The notes beneath the pieces were generated by a model. It worked only from the letters and a program-made list of their open reading frames with translations, ran no database searches and was not told the origin of the DNA. The position numbers were made by a program, and so were the translations under genes. Of a stretch of DNA of 64,000 nucleotides, positions 1 through 8,248 are shown piece by piece (position 1 is the stretch's first letter; every line of letters begins with the position of its first letter). The stretch comes from a virus, in IMG/VR virus record IMGVR_UViG_3300022562_000354, positions 1 to 64,000 of that record; one strand, written 5' to 3'.

Positions 1-235
1 TGGCCGCCTTGAGCCCGGCCCACTCCCAGTCGATCTGCCCCGTGTAGTCCCCCCAGACGCCGGAGCGGGGCTCCGGAACGAAGACCGCACCCAAGAAGCC
101 CAACTTCTCTAGGGCCTGGATCGCCTCCGGTCTCCAGCTCGCAACTTCCGGTGAGCGAGGCGTCGGACCTGCGAGGAAGATTGAGGATAGGTGCTTGTAT
201 TTCTCAAAGGGCTCTTGCGCGTACACGACGATCAT
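1..235 (-). CDS. Nucleoside 2-deoxyribosyltransferase-like protein (3' end off the window)
   Basis: The first 78 codons are visible. They start at the ATG at 233-235, which overlaps the TGA of the upstream glycosyltransferase gene (ATGA). The visible part has IFLAGPTPRSPEVASWR near residues 19-35 and DYTGQIDWEWAGL near residues 64-76. This pattern matches the deoxyribosyltransferase-like family (PF15891 type), in which a SIFLAGP strand is followed by a WR helix and a later WE motif. Relatives transfer or hydrolyse deoxyribosyl groups of nucleosides. In a phage this would fit nucleotide salvage, together with the ThyA, DHFR and MazG-like genes elsewhere in the window. The C-terminal half is missing, so catalytic residues cannot be fully checked. 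Confidence 0.65.
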   Translation of the reverse strand, partial: MIVVYAQEPFEKYKHLSSIFLAGPTPRSPEVASWRPEAIQALEKLGFLGAVFVPEPRSGVWGDYTGQIDWEWAGLKAA

Positions 236-1884
236 AGGTCCGTCCTTTCATCCATCATCGCAGCTTCCGCCTCCGCGATGTCCTCAGTCACCTTCCCCGA
301 CGCCGTGAGACGCGTCAGCAAGGTCCGGATGACCGCCTTCTTGTGCTCGTTGAGAGGCCCGGCCTTCGCTGGTCGTGGGAGCCGAAGGGCGAGGTAGAGC
401 GCATCCACGAGAGACAGGTTCATAGGCTCGATCGTTAGCAATTCCCTTGAAGCTGGTCCGATTCCGTAGAGGTCCGGCCCGTACTCAACCACGTTGAGGT
501 ACAGCTCAAGGATCTCCTCTTTGGTGAGGTGGCTCTCCAAGAGGATCGTGAGAAACGCCTCTTGGACCTTGCGACCGACGGTCTTCGAGCGGCGAAGCCA
601 GAGGTTCTTGGCGAGCTGCATCGAGATGGTGCTCCCGCCACGGATGGCCTTTCCTACCCGGAGGTTGTCCGCTAGCGAGTTTTCAATGGCCTGACGGATG
701 AAGCCCCGGTGCGAGAAGAAGCCGGGGTCCTCGGTCGTCAGGAGCGCCGTGACCATGTTCCGACTCACCCCTTCGATCGGAACCCAGTCGGTCGTACCCG
801 GCCCGGTCTTGCGGGTGAACTCCTGCCGATCCTTGGTGTAGGCCACGTAGGTAAACGGCTTGCGGAGCGCCGCGATGACGGCTGGCTCAGGCTTGGGGCT
901 CTTACAGGTGAGCTTCCAGTCGAGCTTGACCGGCTTGGCTCGCAGGTCGAACTGGAAGTCCCCAGTGAACTTGAGCCCTTCGAGCGGCCCTTTGCGAAGC
1001 TCCACAGGGACGGCCTCGTACCAGGCTTGGCACGTCTCCGACCCCCACAAGTGCTGCTCCTTGAGGTTGAACCCGAGCGAAATCCCGTTCGCTCGGATGG
1101 TGTGATCTCCCTCAAGGGGCTTCGTTGGATCGATAGGGCCAAACTCGATGTTGGTGAAGGTCAGAGGCTCGGTATGTAGGCGAGGGTGCTTGAATTGAAC
1201 CGTCCCTACCTTGGCGGACACGAGGGAGTCCAAGTAGGTGACCTCTACCTTCGATGCCGTGACTCCGTGACACTCAGCCGACTCCGTCGAGAACAACCCA
1301 TCCTTGGGCTTGACCGTCGTAGACCCGAGGGCGACCTCCCCGATCTCATGGTCGAACAGCTTGATGAGGGGCTTTACGGTACCCCCTGCAAAGGTCGCGA
1401 GGGTACCGTCGCGGGTTGCCTTGATCGAGGTGACCGTGGCCTCAGCCTTCGGATGCTTGACCGTAGCCTGATCCGACCTGATCTCGACCTCCGTGACCGC
1501 CACATCGGAGAGGTCTGCTTGGATCTCCCCCTTGGTCACATGCAACGTAAGGTGGCTGGCTGTGACCTTGTAGCCCCCAGAGTTGTCGGTACCTTTGGCT
1601 CTCTTGTCCGGGAGAACCGTCAGCTCCCCGCCTTGGATGTCGAGCGTGTCGTCAGCACACACATGGGCCTTGGTGATCTGCCCCTTGACCCACCCCTTGT
1701 CCACGTTGACCCCGTAGAGGTCCAAACACTTGGCCCGGTAGTGGACGTCCACCTTTTCGACCCGGATCCCAGGCTTCTTGTTGATCTTCCCCCGGATGTA
1801 GGAGGGGATGGCAAACCAGAGAGCGAATCCGACGACCATCGCAATGACCGCGACGGCGATGAGCTTCTTACGTCCTGTACTCAC
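232..1884 (-). CDS. Membrane-anchored GT51 peptidoglycan glycosyltransferase
   Basis: The 550-residue protein probably polymerises lipid II into glycan strands at the outer face of the inner membrane. Residues 6-30 form an N-terminal membrane anchor. Residues 40-335 are a beta-rich periplasmic-type region of unknown fold. Residues 345-550 are a GT51 (Transgly) domain with the signature TEDPGFFSHRGF (E385) and GGSTISMQLAKNLWL (416-430), then the LYLNVVEYG motif near 461-469. No transpeptidase domain follows, so it is monofunctional. The start is the GTG at 1882-1884, which overlaps the upstream stop and has GGAG about 8 bases before it. The frame stays open further upstream, but that stretch is a shadow of the neighbouring gene. 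Phages usually encode wall hydrolases, so a wall synthase is unusual and looks acquired from a bacterium. Confidence 0.88.
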   Translation of the reverse strand: MSTGRKKLIAVAVIAMVVGFALWFAIPSYIRGKINKKPGIRVEKVDVHYRAKCLDLYGVNVDKGWVKGQITKAHVCADDTLDIQGGELTVLPDKRAKGTDNSGGYKVTASHLTLHVTKGEIQADLSDVAVTEVEIRSDQATVKHPKAEATVTSIKATRDGTLATFAGGTVKPLIKLFDHEIGEVALGSTTVKPKDGLFSTESAECHGVTASKVEVTYLDSLVSAKVGTVQFKHPRLHTEPLTFTNIEFGPIDPTKPLEGDHTIRANGISLGFNLKEQHLWGSETCQAWYEAVPVELRKGPLEGLKFTGDFQFDLRAKPVKLDWKLTCKSPKPEPAVIAALRKPFTYVAYTKDRQEFTRKTGPGTTDWVPIEGVSRNMVTALLTTEDPGFFSHRGFIRQAIENSLADNLRVGKAIRGGSTISMQLAKNLWLRRSKTVGRKVQEAFLTILLESHLTKEEILELYLNVVEYGPDLYGIGPASRELLTIEPMNLSLVDALYLALRLPRPAKAGPLNEHKKAVIRTLLTRLTASGKVTEDIAEAEAAMMDERTDL

Positions 1885-2396
1885 CAGGTAGGCTCCGGAA
1901 ACCCAACCAAGACAGATATAAGGCCAAAGATGGCCTTTTGCTTGGCTTCTTTGATAGACGGGGCTTGGACCACCCCTAGCTCGATATCGCGGAACTTCAC
2001 CTTCACTCGGAAGGTGGGCGCGGTTACCGGCCCTATCCTCTTCGTGTCGTGGACCGGGGGCTCCCAGCGGTTTACCTTCACAGCCAAGTTGAAGACGGTC
2101 ACTACGTCTTCGAGCCTCCCCCTCAGATGCCCAAGACACGCCTCTTGAATCGGCGACCACCCGAGCGTCTTCTTCGCCTCGAAAAATACGGACGGGTAGC
2201 ACACAAGGGGGATGCGGTTGTCGCGGAGCCGGTTGAGGAATGCCGTTTCGATCTCGGGCGGGACGTGGTTCTCGGACCGCGCCCACACCTTGATCACCTT
2301 CTCGAAATCCTTGGCATTTAGCCCTTCGAGGCGACGGCTATCCAGCGTGGCTTGAATCCGGCCCTCCGACTTGGGTTCTTTGTCTCGTTGGGCCAT
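1881..2396 (-). CDS. Protein with C-terminal double-stranded-RNA-binding-like domain
   Basis: This 171-residue protein is not recognised as a whole. Its C-terminal 75 residues read like a dsRBM: a first helix with VVTVFNLAVKVNRWEPP, three strands around PTFRVKVKFRDIELGVV, then SIKEAKQKAIFGLISVL. That last stretch matches the SKKEAKxxAAxxAL helix of RNase III-type domains. No RNase III catalytic motif is present. The N-terminal part is charged and includes a DFEKVIKVW helix. It lies between the vWA gene and the GT51 gene, and its stop overlaps the GT51 GTG. A CGGTGTAA element lies 8 bases before the ATG and no clear Shine-Dalgarno is present. Domain assignment is by eye and needs a profile search. 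Confidence 0.55.
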   Translation of the reverse strand: MAQRDKEPKSEGRIQATLDSRRLEGLNAKDFEKVIKVWARSENHVPPEIETAFLNRLRDNRIPLVCYPSVFFEAKKTLGWSPIQEACLGHLRGRLEDVVTVFNLAVKVNRWEPPVHDTKRIGPVTAPTFRVKVKFRDIELGVVQAPSIKEAKQKAIFGLISVLVGFPEPTW

Positions 2397-2404
2397 GAGT
2401 TTAG

Positions 2405-2412
2405 TTACACCG
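2405..2412 (-). promoter_or_regulatory. CGGTGTAA element before dsRBM gene
   Basis: The minus strand reads CGGTGTAA, 8 bases before the ATG at 2396. It is one copy of the recurrent element described in the findings. No -35-like hexamer is evident. Confidence 0.55.
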
Positions 2413-2441
2413 GGACCGCCTGAAATTCAGCGATCCCGGTG
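2408..2441 (-). terminator. Hairpin between vWA gene and dsRBM gene
   Basis: CACCGGGA (2408-2415) pairs with TCCCGGTG (2434-2441), and inside the loop CTGAA and TTCAG (2420-2430) can pair again. It follows the vWA stop on the minus strand. No strong T-run follows. It overlaps the CGGTGTAA element of the next gene. Confidence 0.5.
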
Positions 2442-2455
2442 CCACCCTCCGTAGG

Positions 2456-4780
2456 CTAGAGCTTTTCCTCGATCTCTTTCATCTCGACCGTGCAGGCAAC
2501 CTTGGTGCCGTCCACGTCGATATCCAGCTTGTTCTCGTCGATTGACGAGAACTCCGAAAACCACGTCTGACCGACGACGAGGGAGAACGTCGTCTGAGCC
2601 ACGCGGTAGATGAGTCGGCGGCACTCCTCGGTGGCCGACTTCGCCTGACCCTTGAGCCAGGCTTCGAGGACTTGTTCCTTGGCCGCTGCCTTCGTGTAGG
2701 CGTCGGAAGCGAGGAACTTCTCCACCTCCTCGATGTACGGCTTCATGAGAGCCGTAGGCGGGTTGGGCTTGCCCGAAGCGATCTTGGCCTTGGCGTCCTT
2801 CAGGCTCGGGAGCGAAGAGTAGCCCTTGAGGCTCACCTTCAGTTGCTTCGCCATGTAGAAGTCCGTGGACTCGGCCACCGTCCCCTTCGGGTTGAATCCC
2901 GAGTAGTCCGTGAAGCCTTGGTCCTTGAGCCACGTGGCCGCCTCGTCCCCGTAGAGAGCCGCGAAGCCCTCCGACTTCTTCGCCGGGAGAAGCTCCTTGG
3001 CGAAGCCGTTGTAGACCTTCTGCGCTGCCTGAGCCTTCGTCAGCTCGAAGCTGAGCGTGAAGAACGTCTTGGCGCTCGTCTGCTTGACCATGTCCCGGTT
3101 GATGACCGGGAGGGCCTTCAGGTCGATCACGTAGTCGTAGTCCGCTCGGTAGTCTCCCGTGACGACACCCTCGGTCTTGAGGATCTTGAACGTCGCCTCG
3201 GAGAGTCGAACCGGGAGCTTCTCCACGTTCACGATGCCGTCCTTGATGACGGCGTAGTTGCGGAAGATGAACGTCTGGAGCTTCTCCGGGATCTTGCCCT
3301 TGTGTTCGGCCGGGAGCCGCGAGGAGAGGTCCACCGTTCCCGTCTTGCGGATCAAGATCGAGACGTTCGGACGGTCCTCGTTGAACGTCAGCGTGTTGAC
3401 CGGGTAACCCTCCGGCGACGGGTCCGCGATGAACTTGAGAGCCTCGCCCTTGTTGGCCGTGAGGGCGGACAGCTTCTCGTTCAGAGCCTTGATCTTCTTG
3501 ACGTCCTTCTCACCCGCCAGCTCGCTGGTGAGCTTCTCGAATTCCGCCTTCTCGTTGGCGTTCAGGTGCTCACTCGCATCGAGCTTGGCCCGACCGATGC
3601 GGTTGTACTTGAACTCCGAGTGGTCGAGGAGCACCTTGTTCCCCTCGTCTGCCTGGAGGAGATTCAAGAACTGGAGCACCGTGAAGGCGTCGTCACGCGG
3701 CACCTTCTTGGGGTCGTAGCCCTTGGTGAAGCGGGCCTTGGGATCGAACGCGGCCGTCTTGGCGGCGTCCATGAAAGCGCTGTACTTCTGCTTCCCGAAA
3801 CACCCGGAAAACTGCTCGATGAAGGTCACGTCCCCGAGCGCCTTGAGGAAAGGGAAGACGATCTCGGGCTTCATGCGAACCGAGAAGAGGCTCACCGCCG
3901 CGTAGGCTGCGTCGAAGTCATCCCCGGTCGTCCGAGAGCTGGCGGTTCCGTTGAGGTCACCCACCACGCTTCCGATGGGGGTCGGGGAGACGTAGTAGAG
4001 AACCGGGAGATCCTCCGGTACCGCTGCCGTACCCGCCGCTGCGAACGTGATGAGGTCGCCATCGTGGAGGGCGTAGGCGAAGCCTCCGACCGCATCCCCC
4101 TCGATCTTGACCTCGATCCGAGGGGCGCCGCTGATCTTCTTCTGCATGGCCGCCTCGAACTGAGGCGCGTACTTGTCGAACTGCTCGGCGAAGATGAAGT
4201 TACCGCCCGACTTCTCCGCCATCGCCGTGAGGAGCTGCCTGTCGGCGTAGTTGCCGTACTCGACGAACGTGGAGGAGGAGACGAACTTGGACGCCTTCTC
4301 GGCCGCCTTGAGCACGTCCGCCCGACTGGACTGGTTGTCCCAGCCGTCCGACATGAAGAACAAGGCGTTCGTGTTCTGGTTCTTCTTCGCGAGCTTCTTG
4401 GTGAGGTCTTCGATGCTCTCCAAGGGCTCCTTGAAGCCCGTGAGCCCCACGCACTTGAGCCAACGGTCGATCGCCGCATTGACATCGGAGAGGTCGGCCA
4501 GGGTCGCGACCGGCTCGCCTTCGAGGATGACGCCGTACTGACCCCGACCGGAGAACCACAAGAGGGAGAAGGTGTCCTTCTCTTTGAGGAGCTTCGGGAT
4601 TCGCTTCTTGAGCTGCTCCCGAATGTGGGGAAGCTCCGAGTACATCGACCCCGAACAGTCGATGACCGCGATGTGATTGGTGGGGACTTCTACGGGCTTC
4701 GCTGGCGCCGCTCCCTTAGCGACGGTCTGGCGAACGAGGTAGAGCTTGTCCGCGATCTTGTGCGACTGCGTTCCTGACAT
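2456..4780 (-). CDS. von Willebrand factor A domain protein
   Basis: The 774-residue protein begins with a vWA domain. The MIDAS motif DCSGSMYSE lies at about residues 41-49, and later conserved stretches include FMSDGWDNQ near residue 140. The long remainder is rich in Lys and Glu and is not recognised. vWA domains bind ligands or partner proteins through a metal ion, and in bacteria they often work with AAA+ ATPases or chaperone-like systems. The ATG at 4778-4780 is chosen because AAAGGA lies about 6 bases upstream; an in-frame GTG 36 bases earlier falls inside a CGGTGTAC element. The gene follows a membrane zinc-ribbon gene, and the two may work together. No signal peptide is seen, so it is likely cytoplasmic. 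Confidence 0.85.
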   Translation of the reverse strand: MSGTQSHKIADKLYLVRQTVAKGAAPAKPVEVPTNHIAVIDCSGSMYSELPHIREQLKKRIPKLLKEKDTFSLLWFSGRGQYGVILEGEPVATLADLSDVNAAIDRWLKCVGLTGFKEPLESIEDLTKKLAKKNQNTNALFFMSDGWDNQSSRADVLKAAEKASKFVSSSTFVEYGNYADRQLLTAMAEKSGGNFIFAEQFDKYAPQFEAAMQKKISGAPRIEVKIEGDAVGGFAYALHDGDLITFAAAGTAAVPEDLPVLYYVSPTPIGSVVGDLNGTASSRTTGDDFDAAYAAVSLFSVRMKPEIVFPFLKALGDVTFIEQFSGCFGKQKYSAFMDAAKTAAFDPKARFTKGYDPKKVPRDDAFTVLQFLNLLQADEGNKVLLDHSEFKYNRIGRAKLDASEHLNANEKAEFEKLTSELAGEKDVKKIKALNEKLSALTANKGEALKFIADPSPEGYPVNTLTFNEDRPNVSILIRKTGTVDLSSRLPAEHKGKIPEKLQTFIFRNYAVIKDGIVNVEKLPVRLSEATFKILKTEGVVTGDYRADYDYVIDLKALPVINRDMVKQTSAKTFFTLSFELTKAQAAQKVYNGFAKELLPAKKSEGFAALYGDEAATWLKDQGFTDYSGFNPKGTVAESTDFYMAKQLKVSLKGYSSLPSLKDAKAKIASGKPNPPTALMKPYIEEVEKFLASDAYTKAAAKEQVLEAWLKGQAKSATEECRRLIYRVAQTTFSLVVGQTWFSEFSSIDENKLDIDVDGTKVACTVEMKEIEEKL

Positions 4781-4810
4781 GGCCGGTCCTTTGTTGGGGT
4801 CCGGCCATGG

Positions 4811-4818
4811 GTACACCG
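4811..4818 (-). promoter_or_regulatory. CGGTGTAC element before vWA gene
   Basis: The minus strand reads CGGTGTAC, 30 bases before the vWA ATG. It begins a few bases after the TAA of the upstream gene. Here a normal Shine-Dalgarno (AAAGGA) fits in the leader. Confidence 0.5.
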
Positions 4819-4823
4819 ACGCT

Positions 4824-6194
4824 TTACCTGGGTAGAATCTCTACCCCGTGTGCAATTCCGACCTTGATTTTGTGGCGATCCCCGATCGTGAAATGTTGAA
4901 ACTCCGCATCTGACTTGGGTTCGTACTTGTAGGTATCCTTGTTGTAGGCAAGGGTCACCCGGTAATGTTCCGTACGGCCAGAGATGCGCTCTTGCTCACC
5001 TTGCCCTAATCCAACGCCCAAACGGATTTGTTCGTCGCTCGGCCAGTGGGTCTTCGTGCTCGTCCCGCTAGCCCGGACATCCCGGTTGTGGCCCCACTCC
5101 CAGACCTTCCAAGAGTACCAGTCTCGGTACCGGGGCTGGTCTTCGTAGTCGTCCACGGTGCGGTAGGCTGTCCGGTTGCAGTATTTGGGGGAACAGGACT
5201 TCGTGTCCGGGTTGCAGACTCGGTCCCCGCCCGTACAGGTCGCCGACCCGTTCTTGTTGCTCGTGCAACTTCGGGGCGTCGTGTAGCAGGAGCCTTTGAC
5301 GGTCGTACAGGTCTCCCCGCACTGGTACTGCTCCTGGTAGGACTCTTGGTGGCTCCCCACGCGAACATGGTCGTAGTGGTGAACCTTCCGGCCTTCGTCC
5401 ACTACGTCGAAGGCGCCAAGGTCCGGATCCCACCCCTCATGGCGGTAGACTTGGTAGCGCTCGACGGCCACACTCCGGTCCCAGGAGACCGCTGCGACTT
5501 GGGCGTCTATCACCTTCGTCCGGAAGATGAGATAGAGAGCTAGCCCTACCAGAATGGCCACCCCCGCTCCGATGAGAGTCCCACGGGAAGGGGTGTTGAA
5601 CCTCGGCACCCGAGGAGGCCGCATCATGTCCACCCTCCGGCTCACGTCGGCTGCGACGTCCGTGAACGAAGGGGGTGGAGTCACCTCTCGGTCGGGAGGA
5701 TCCCGGTACCCGCCCGTGTGCGGGACGAAAGGGGCCGGCTCCGGCCTCTGACGGGCTTGCTGCCGCTGCCTGAGCAACTCTTCGAGAGCTGGGTTGTGGG
5801 GGCGGTTCTTCCCCAACATCCTCTCGATGTCGTCTTTGGTCAGCTCCCCCCTGCACGCCTTGTCCTTGTCGGACATGTCCGTCTTGGGGTGAACGGCAGG
5901 CGTCTCGACCTTCTTGACCGAATCCCCCTGAGCCGACCCGCATTGAGCACAGTTGCCGTCCGCCCGGAACTGGGACGAGTCGCAGAAACGACACTTCCAG
6001 TCGGCCCCGGCCTTGAACTTGGCGAGCAACTCCGGGTCCTTGACCGCCGCCATCGGCGAGACGTCGTCCGGCATCCATTCGGGAGAGTCCTCCGAACGGG
6101 GTTTTCCGCAGTTCTGGCAGGTCTTGAAGCGACCCTTGTTGTCGGAGTTGCAGACAAGGCAACCCCAGAACATCTCGATGATGTCGGTCGGCAT
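4824..6194 (-). CDS. Membrane protein with two N-terminal zinc fingers
   Basis: This protein has 456 residues. Residues 10-32 (CLVCNSDNKGRFKTCQNCG) and about 67-87 (WKCRFCDSS...CAQCG) are two four-cysteine zinc fingers of RanBP2/zinc-ribbon style. A Pro/Arg/Gln-rich linker follows. One membrane segment lies near residues 205-225 (GAGVAILVGLALYLIF). The outer part is rich in Trp, Tyr and Cys (CGETCTTVKGSCYTTP and CSPKYCNRTAYRT), probably stabilised by disulfides. This build resembles uncharacterised bacterial membrane zinc-ribbon proteins whose outer domain starts with SWDRSVAVERY-like text. The function is unknown. It lies directly upstream of the vWA gene. Shine-Dalgarno is weak, and a CGGTGTAG element lies 14 bases upstream. 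Confidence 0.75.
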   Translation of the reverse strand: MPTDIIEMFWGCLVCNSDNKGRFKTCQNCGKPRSEDSPEWMPDDVSPMAAVKDPELLAKFKAGADWKCRFCDSSQFRADGNCAQCGSAQGDSVKKVETPAVHPKTDMSDKDKACRGELTKDDIERMLGKNRPHNPALEELLRQRQQARQRPEPAPFVPHTGGYRDPPDREVTPPPSFTDVAADVSRRVDMMRPPRVPRFNTPSRGTLIGAGVAILVGLALYLIFRTKVIDAQVAAVSWDRSVAVERYQVYRHEGWDPDLGAFDVVDEGRKVHHYDHVRVGSHQESYQEQYQCGETCTTVKGSCYTTPRSCTSNKNGSATCTGGDRVCNPDTKSCSPKYCNRTAYRTVDDYEDQPRYRDWYSWKVWEWGHNRDVRASGTSTKTHWPSDEQIRLGVGLGQGEQERISGRTEHYRVTLAYNKDTYKYEPKSDAEFQHFTIGDRHKIKVGIAHGVEILPR

Positions 6195-6208
6195 GTGTCT
6201 GAAAGAGA

Positions 6209-6216
6209 CTACACCG
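6209..6216 (-). promoter_or_regulatory. CGGTGTAG element; also holds the stop codon of the upstream metallopeptidase
   Basis: The minus strand reads CGGTGTAG, 14 bases before the zinc-finger membrane protein ATG. The final TAG of the element is the stop codon of the upstream gene (Ser-Val-stop). Confidence 0.55.
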
Positions 6217-7474
6217 AGAGGGTTTTGAAGCGCTCGGCCACTCTCTCAGTCAACGTAGCCACCTTCACAGCTCCCGGTAGAGCTGTTTCGAGCCACATGC
6301 GGACCTTTTCGTGAACAACTCGTGGCCCGTAGGCAACGAGCATCCCGATCGTCTCGCAGAACGCCTCTTCTTGGTTCTTGTTGGCGTACCCCGTGATCGG
6401 GTGCTTGGGGACTCGAATCTTCCGATCCCCCTGGTCGTAGAGCTTTTGAAACTCCTCTTTCTTCTGAAGCTCCCCGTAAGCGCGGTCGTAGCTGATCGCT
6501 TCGACCTGAAGGGCGAGGATGGGGTTCGTGTCCTTGAGCTTCGACGGAAACTCAAAGGCCCATGCGTCCCCAGGCCAGTTGTCGAGCAGCTCCTTGAGGT
6601 CGAGGTCGCCGTAGTCCCCTCGGATCGTCATCTGCCAAAAGTCCTGAGCCTCTTTACTCAAGTACGTTTTCCACAGGTGGTGCCCCATCTCGTGAGCGAG
6701 CGCGTGGACAACCCAATCGACGCCCTTGCTGCTCATCGAGGTCAGGTAGAAGTACACGACCCCGTTCTTGTACTCCCCACCCTGGTCTAGCTTCCCGTTG
6801 AAATGGGCAACGATGGGGCACTGCTTGCGGAGGAGAATGGGCGCAACGGCTGCCGCCCGTTGGCGGTATCGCTTCAGACCCTCTCGGAACATCGCGAGCC
6901 AGTCCGGGTGGTGATCGTCATCCGGCTCGTACCCTTGAACTTCAACCTTGAACCCCTCGATGACCGTGTTCTCGATGACCGGCATCTTCACGTCGAGGGT
7001 CTTTTTCTTCCACTCGGCAAACTCGACGATGACCTCTTTCATCTCCTTCCAGAAGACTTGAGCCTTCCGTTGGACGCGAGCCTTCCACTTGGGGGCTTCT
7101 TGCTCGAACTGCCTGAACTTTGCCTCTTCGCTGTAGTATTCGTCAGCGAAGCCGATGGGAGGTGACAGCTCGATCGAGAAGTCCCACGCCTTGGACCGGA
7201 GCCGCTTGTCGTAATACTTCGCGTCCCCCTCGGGGAGCCCCAACTCGTACTTCAAGTCGTGGTTGAGGAAGTGCTCGAAGAAGAGGTCGTTGAAGTTCTC
7301 GCGGTAGATGCGGAAGGCGTCCCTTAGCTCGTGGGCCGTCTTGTAGTCCTTCACCCTGGGGAGGTTCTTCCCAAGCGTGAGGAAGTCCTTTCGGAGCCCC
7401 TCAACCCACGCGAGGTCCAGCCGCCTCATGTTGGCGGCGTACCTGGCGACAACGGAAGGAACGAGCGGGTCCAT
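6209..7474 (-). CDS. VVAR-tagged zincin metallopeptidase (HEMGH)
   Basis: The 421-residue protein has the zinc-metallopeptidase motif HALAHEMGHH near residue 260 and a downstream Glu-rich segment (NQEEAFCETIG) that could supply the third ligand. It should be a peptidase, but its substrate is unknown. The N-terminus MDPLVPSVVARY is almost identical to that of the small protein at 22126-22392 (MDPLVNRVVARY), and similar tags occur in other proteins of this window. That match favours the ATG at 7474, although an in-frame GTG lies two codons earlier. The middle is rich in Lys, Glu and aromatic residues and looks helical. The tag suggests co-packaging with the other tagged proteins, possibly inside the virion (inference). 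Confidence 0.78.
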   Translation of the reverse strand: MDPLVPSVVARYAANMRRLDLAWVEGLRKDFLTLGKNLPRVKDYKTAHELRDAFRIYRENFNDLFFEHFLNHDLKYELGLPEGDAKYYDKRLRSKAWDFSIELSPPIGFADEYYSEEAKFRQFEQEAPKWKARVQRKAQVFWKEMKEVIVEFAEWKKKTLDVKMPVIENTVIEGFKVEVQGYEPDDDHHPDWLAMFREGLKRYRQRAAAVAPILLRKQCPIVAHFNGKLDQGGEYKNGVVYFYLTSMSSKGVDWVVHALAHEMGHHLWKTYLSKEAQDFWQMTIRGDYGDLDLKELLDNWPGDAWAFEFPSKLKDTNPILALQVEAISYDRAYGELQKKEEFQKLYDQGDRKIRVPKHPITGYANKNQEEAFCETIGMLVAYGPRVVHEKVRMWLETALPGAVKVATLTERVAERFKTLSV

Positions 7475-7476
7475 AC

Positions 7477-7734
7477 TCACCGGGTCGGGAGTTTACGGGC
7501 CATCATGCGGAGCTGGTACGTCTCTTTTTGCGCATCCTGAATGGCGCCGATCGCCTTCAAACACTGGTCGTAGTAAGGGAGGAAGTTCTTGGGGATCTCC
7601 TCCATCACATCAAACCCGTTCTTGAACGTGAGCAACGACAGGTACGCCTTCGTGGCTGCCTCATCGGCCTGAGCGGGGGCATGATACGGGAAACCTCTGG
7701 CGGTCTTGCCCCTACGGTCGTAGTCGTGGCTCAT
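7477..7734 (-). CDS. Hypothetical protein, 85 aa
   Basis: This small, mostly helical protein is not recognised. It begins with a charged segment (MSHDYDRRGKTARGF), then alternating hydrophobic and polar residues, and ends with a basic tail (MMARKLPTR). It overlaps or abuts the start of the metallopeptidase gene, so the two are probably translated together. A TTTCGATA stretch upstream (7747-7756) resembles sequences before two other genes (see findings). Confidence 0.6.
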   Translation of the reverse strand: MSHDYDRRGKTARGFPYHAPAQADEAATKAYLSLLTFKNGFDVMEEIPKNFLPYYDQCLKAIGAIQDAQKETYQLRMMARKLPTR

Positions 7735-7757
7735 ACCGAGCCGACCGTATCGAAAGA

Positions 7758-8066
7758 CTACGGCTCAATCCTCACGAGCTTACCGTAGATGCTCTTGGTG
7801 TTGATCCACCCGTTCTCGTGACCCCGGTTGTTCCCGATGAGGTACAGCCCGCCGTAGCGGATCGCTTTCACGAGGTGGAGGTATTGCTTGCCGTTCACCT
7901 TGCAGAGAACAATGTCACCCTCCCGCAAGGCGAGGTTTGGGTCCAGGGGCTCAACGGTGCAGAGCTGCCCGGACTTGATCTTGGGCATCATCGAGGACCC
8001 ACGGGGGCGGAACTGGACCGTCTCCCCCGCCTGGAGCTTCGCGATGTAGGGGGTTGCCCAGCTCAC
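7758..8066 (-). CDS. S24/S26-like peptidase-fold protein (LexA C-terminal-like)
   Basis: The protein has 102 residues with the GTG start at 8064-8066, overlapping the upstream TGA. FRPRGSSMMPKIKSGQLCTVEPL near residues 20-42 (key residues GSSMMP) matches the Ser-Met-x-Pro signature of S24 self-cleaving repressors and S26 signal peptidases. GDIVLCKVNGKQYLHLVK follows, where a Lys could act as the general base. There is no DNA-binding domain and no membrane anchor, so it is a bare catalytic-fold domain. It could be a UmuD-like or repressor-derived protein, or a small processing protease. The overlap with the next gene upstream shows it is part of an operon of small genes (7758-9449). Confidence 0.65.
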   Translation of the reverse strand: MSWATPYIAKLQAGETVQFRPRGSSMMPKIKSGQLCTVEPLDPNLALREGDIVLCKVNGKQYLHLVKAIRYGGLYLIGNNRGHENGWINTKSIYGKLVRIEP

Positions 8067-8248
8067 TTCGCCCTCTCGTCGATGACCCGGTTGATCAGCA
8101 CGTTGGTCTGCCAGAAGCTCAGGAAGCAACGGTCCTCTTGCTCCTTGGAGTGCTCGGCTTGGCTCTCGCCGCATGTCGGGCACCAGTCATCGGCAAGGGG
8201 CTTGGGCTCTTCAGGTTCGAGGTCTCGATCGTCATCCCAACGCGGCAT
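8063..8248 (-). CDS. Small acidic protein with CxxC, 61 aa
   Basis: The ATG at 8246-8248 sits in a TGATG overlap with the upstream stop, and GGGAAG lies just before it. The sequence has CPTCGESQAEH, a half zinc-ribbon, within a charged chain. No function is recognised. Confidence 0.6.
   Translation of the reverse strand: MPRWDDDRDLEPEEPKPLADDWCPTCGESQAEHSKEQEDRCFLSFWQTNVLINRVIDERAK

Noticed and set aside
2672-4777. 701-codon open frame on the plus strand opposite the vWA gene
   Set aside because: It is a high-GC shadow: Arg/Leu/Val/Glu-rich with no domain, fully opposite a well-supported gene.
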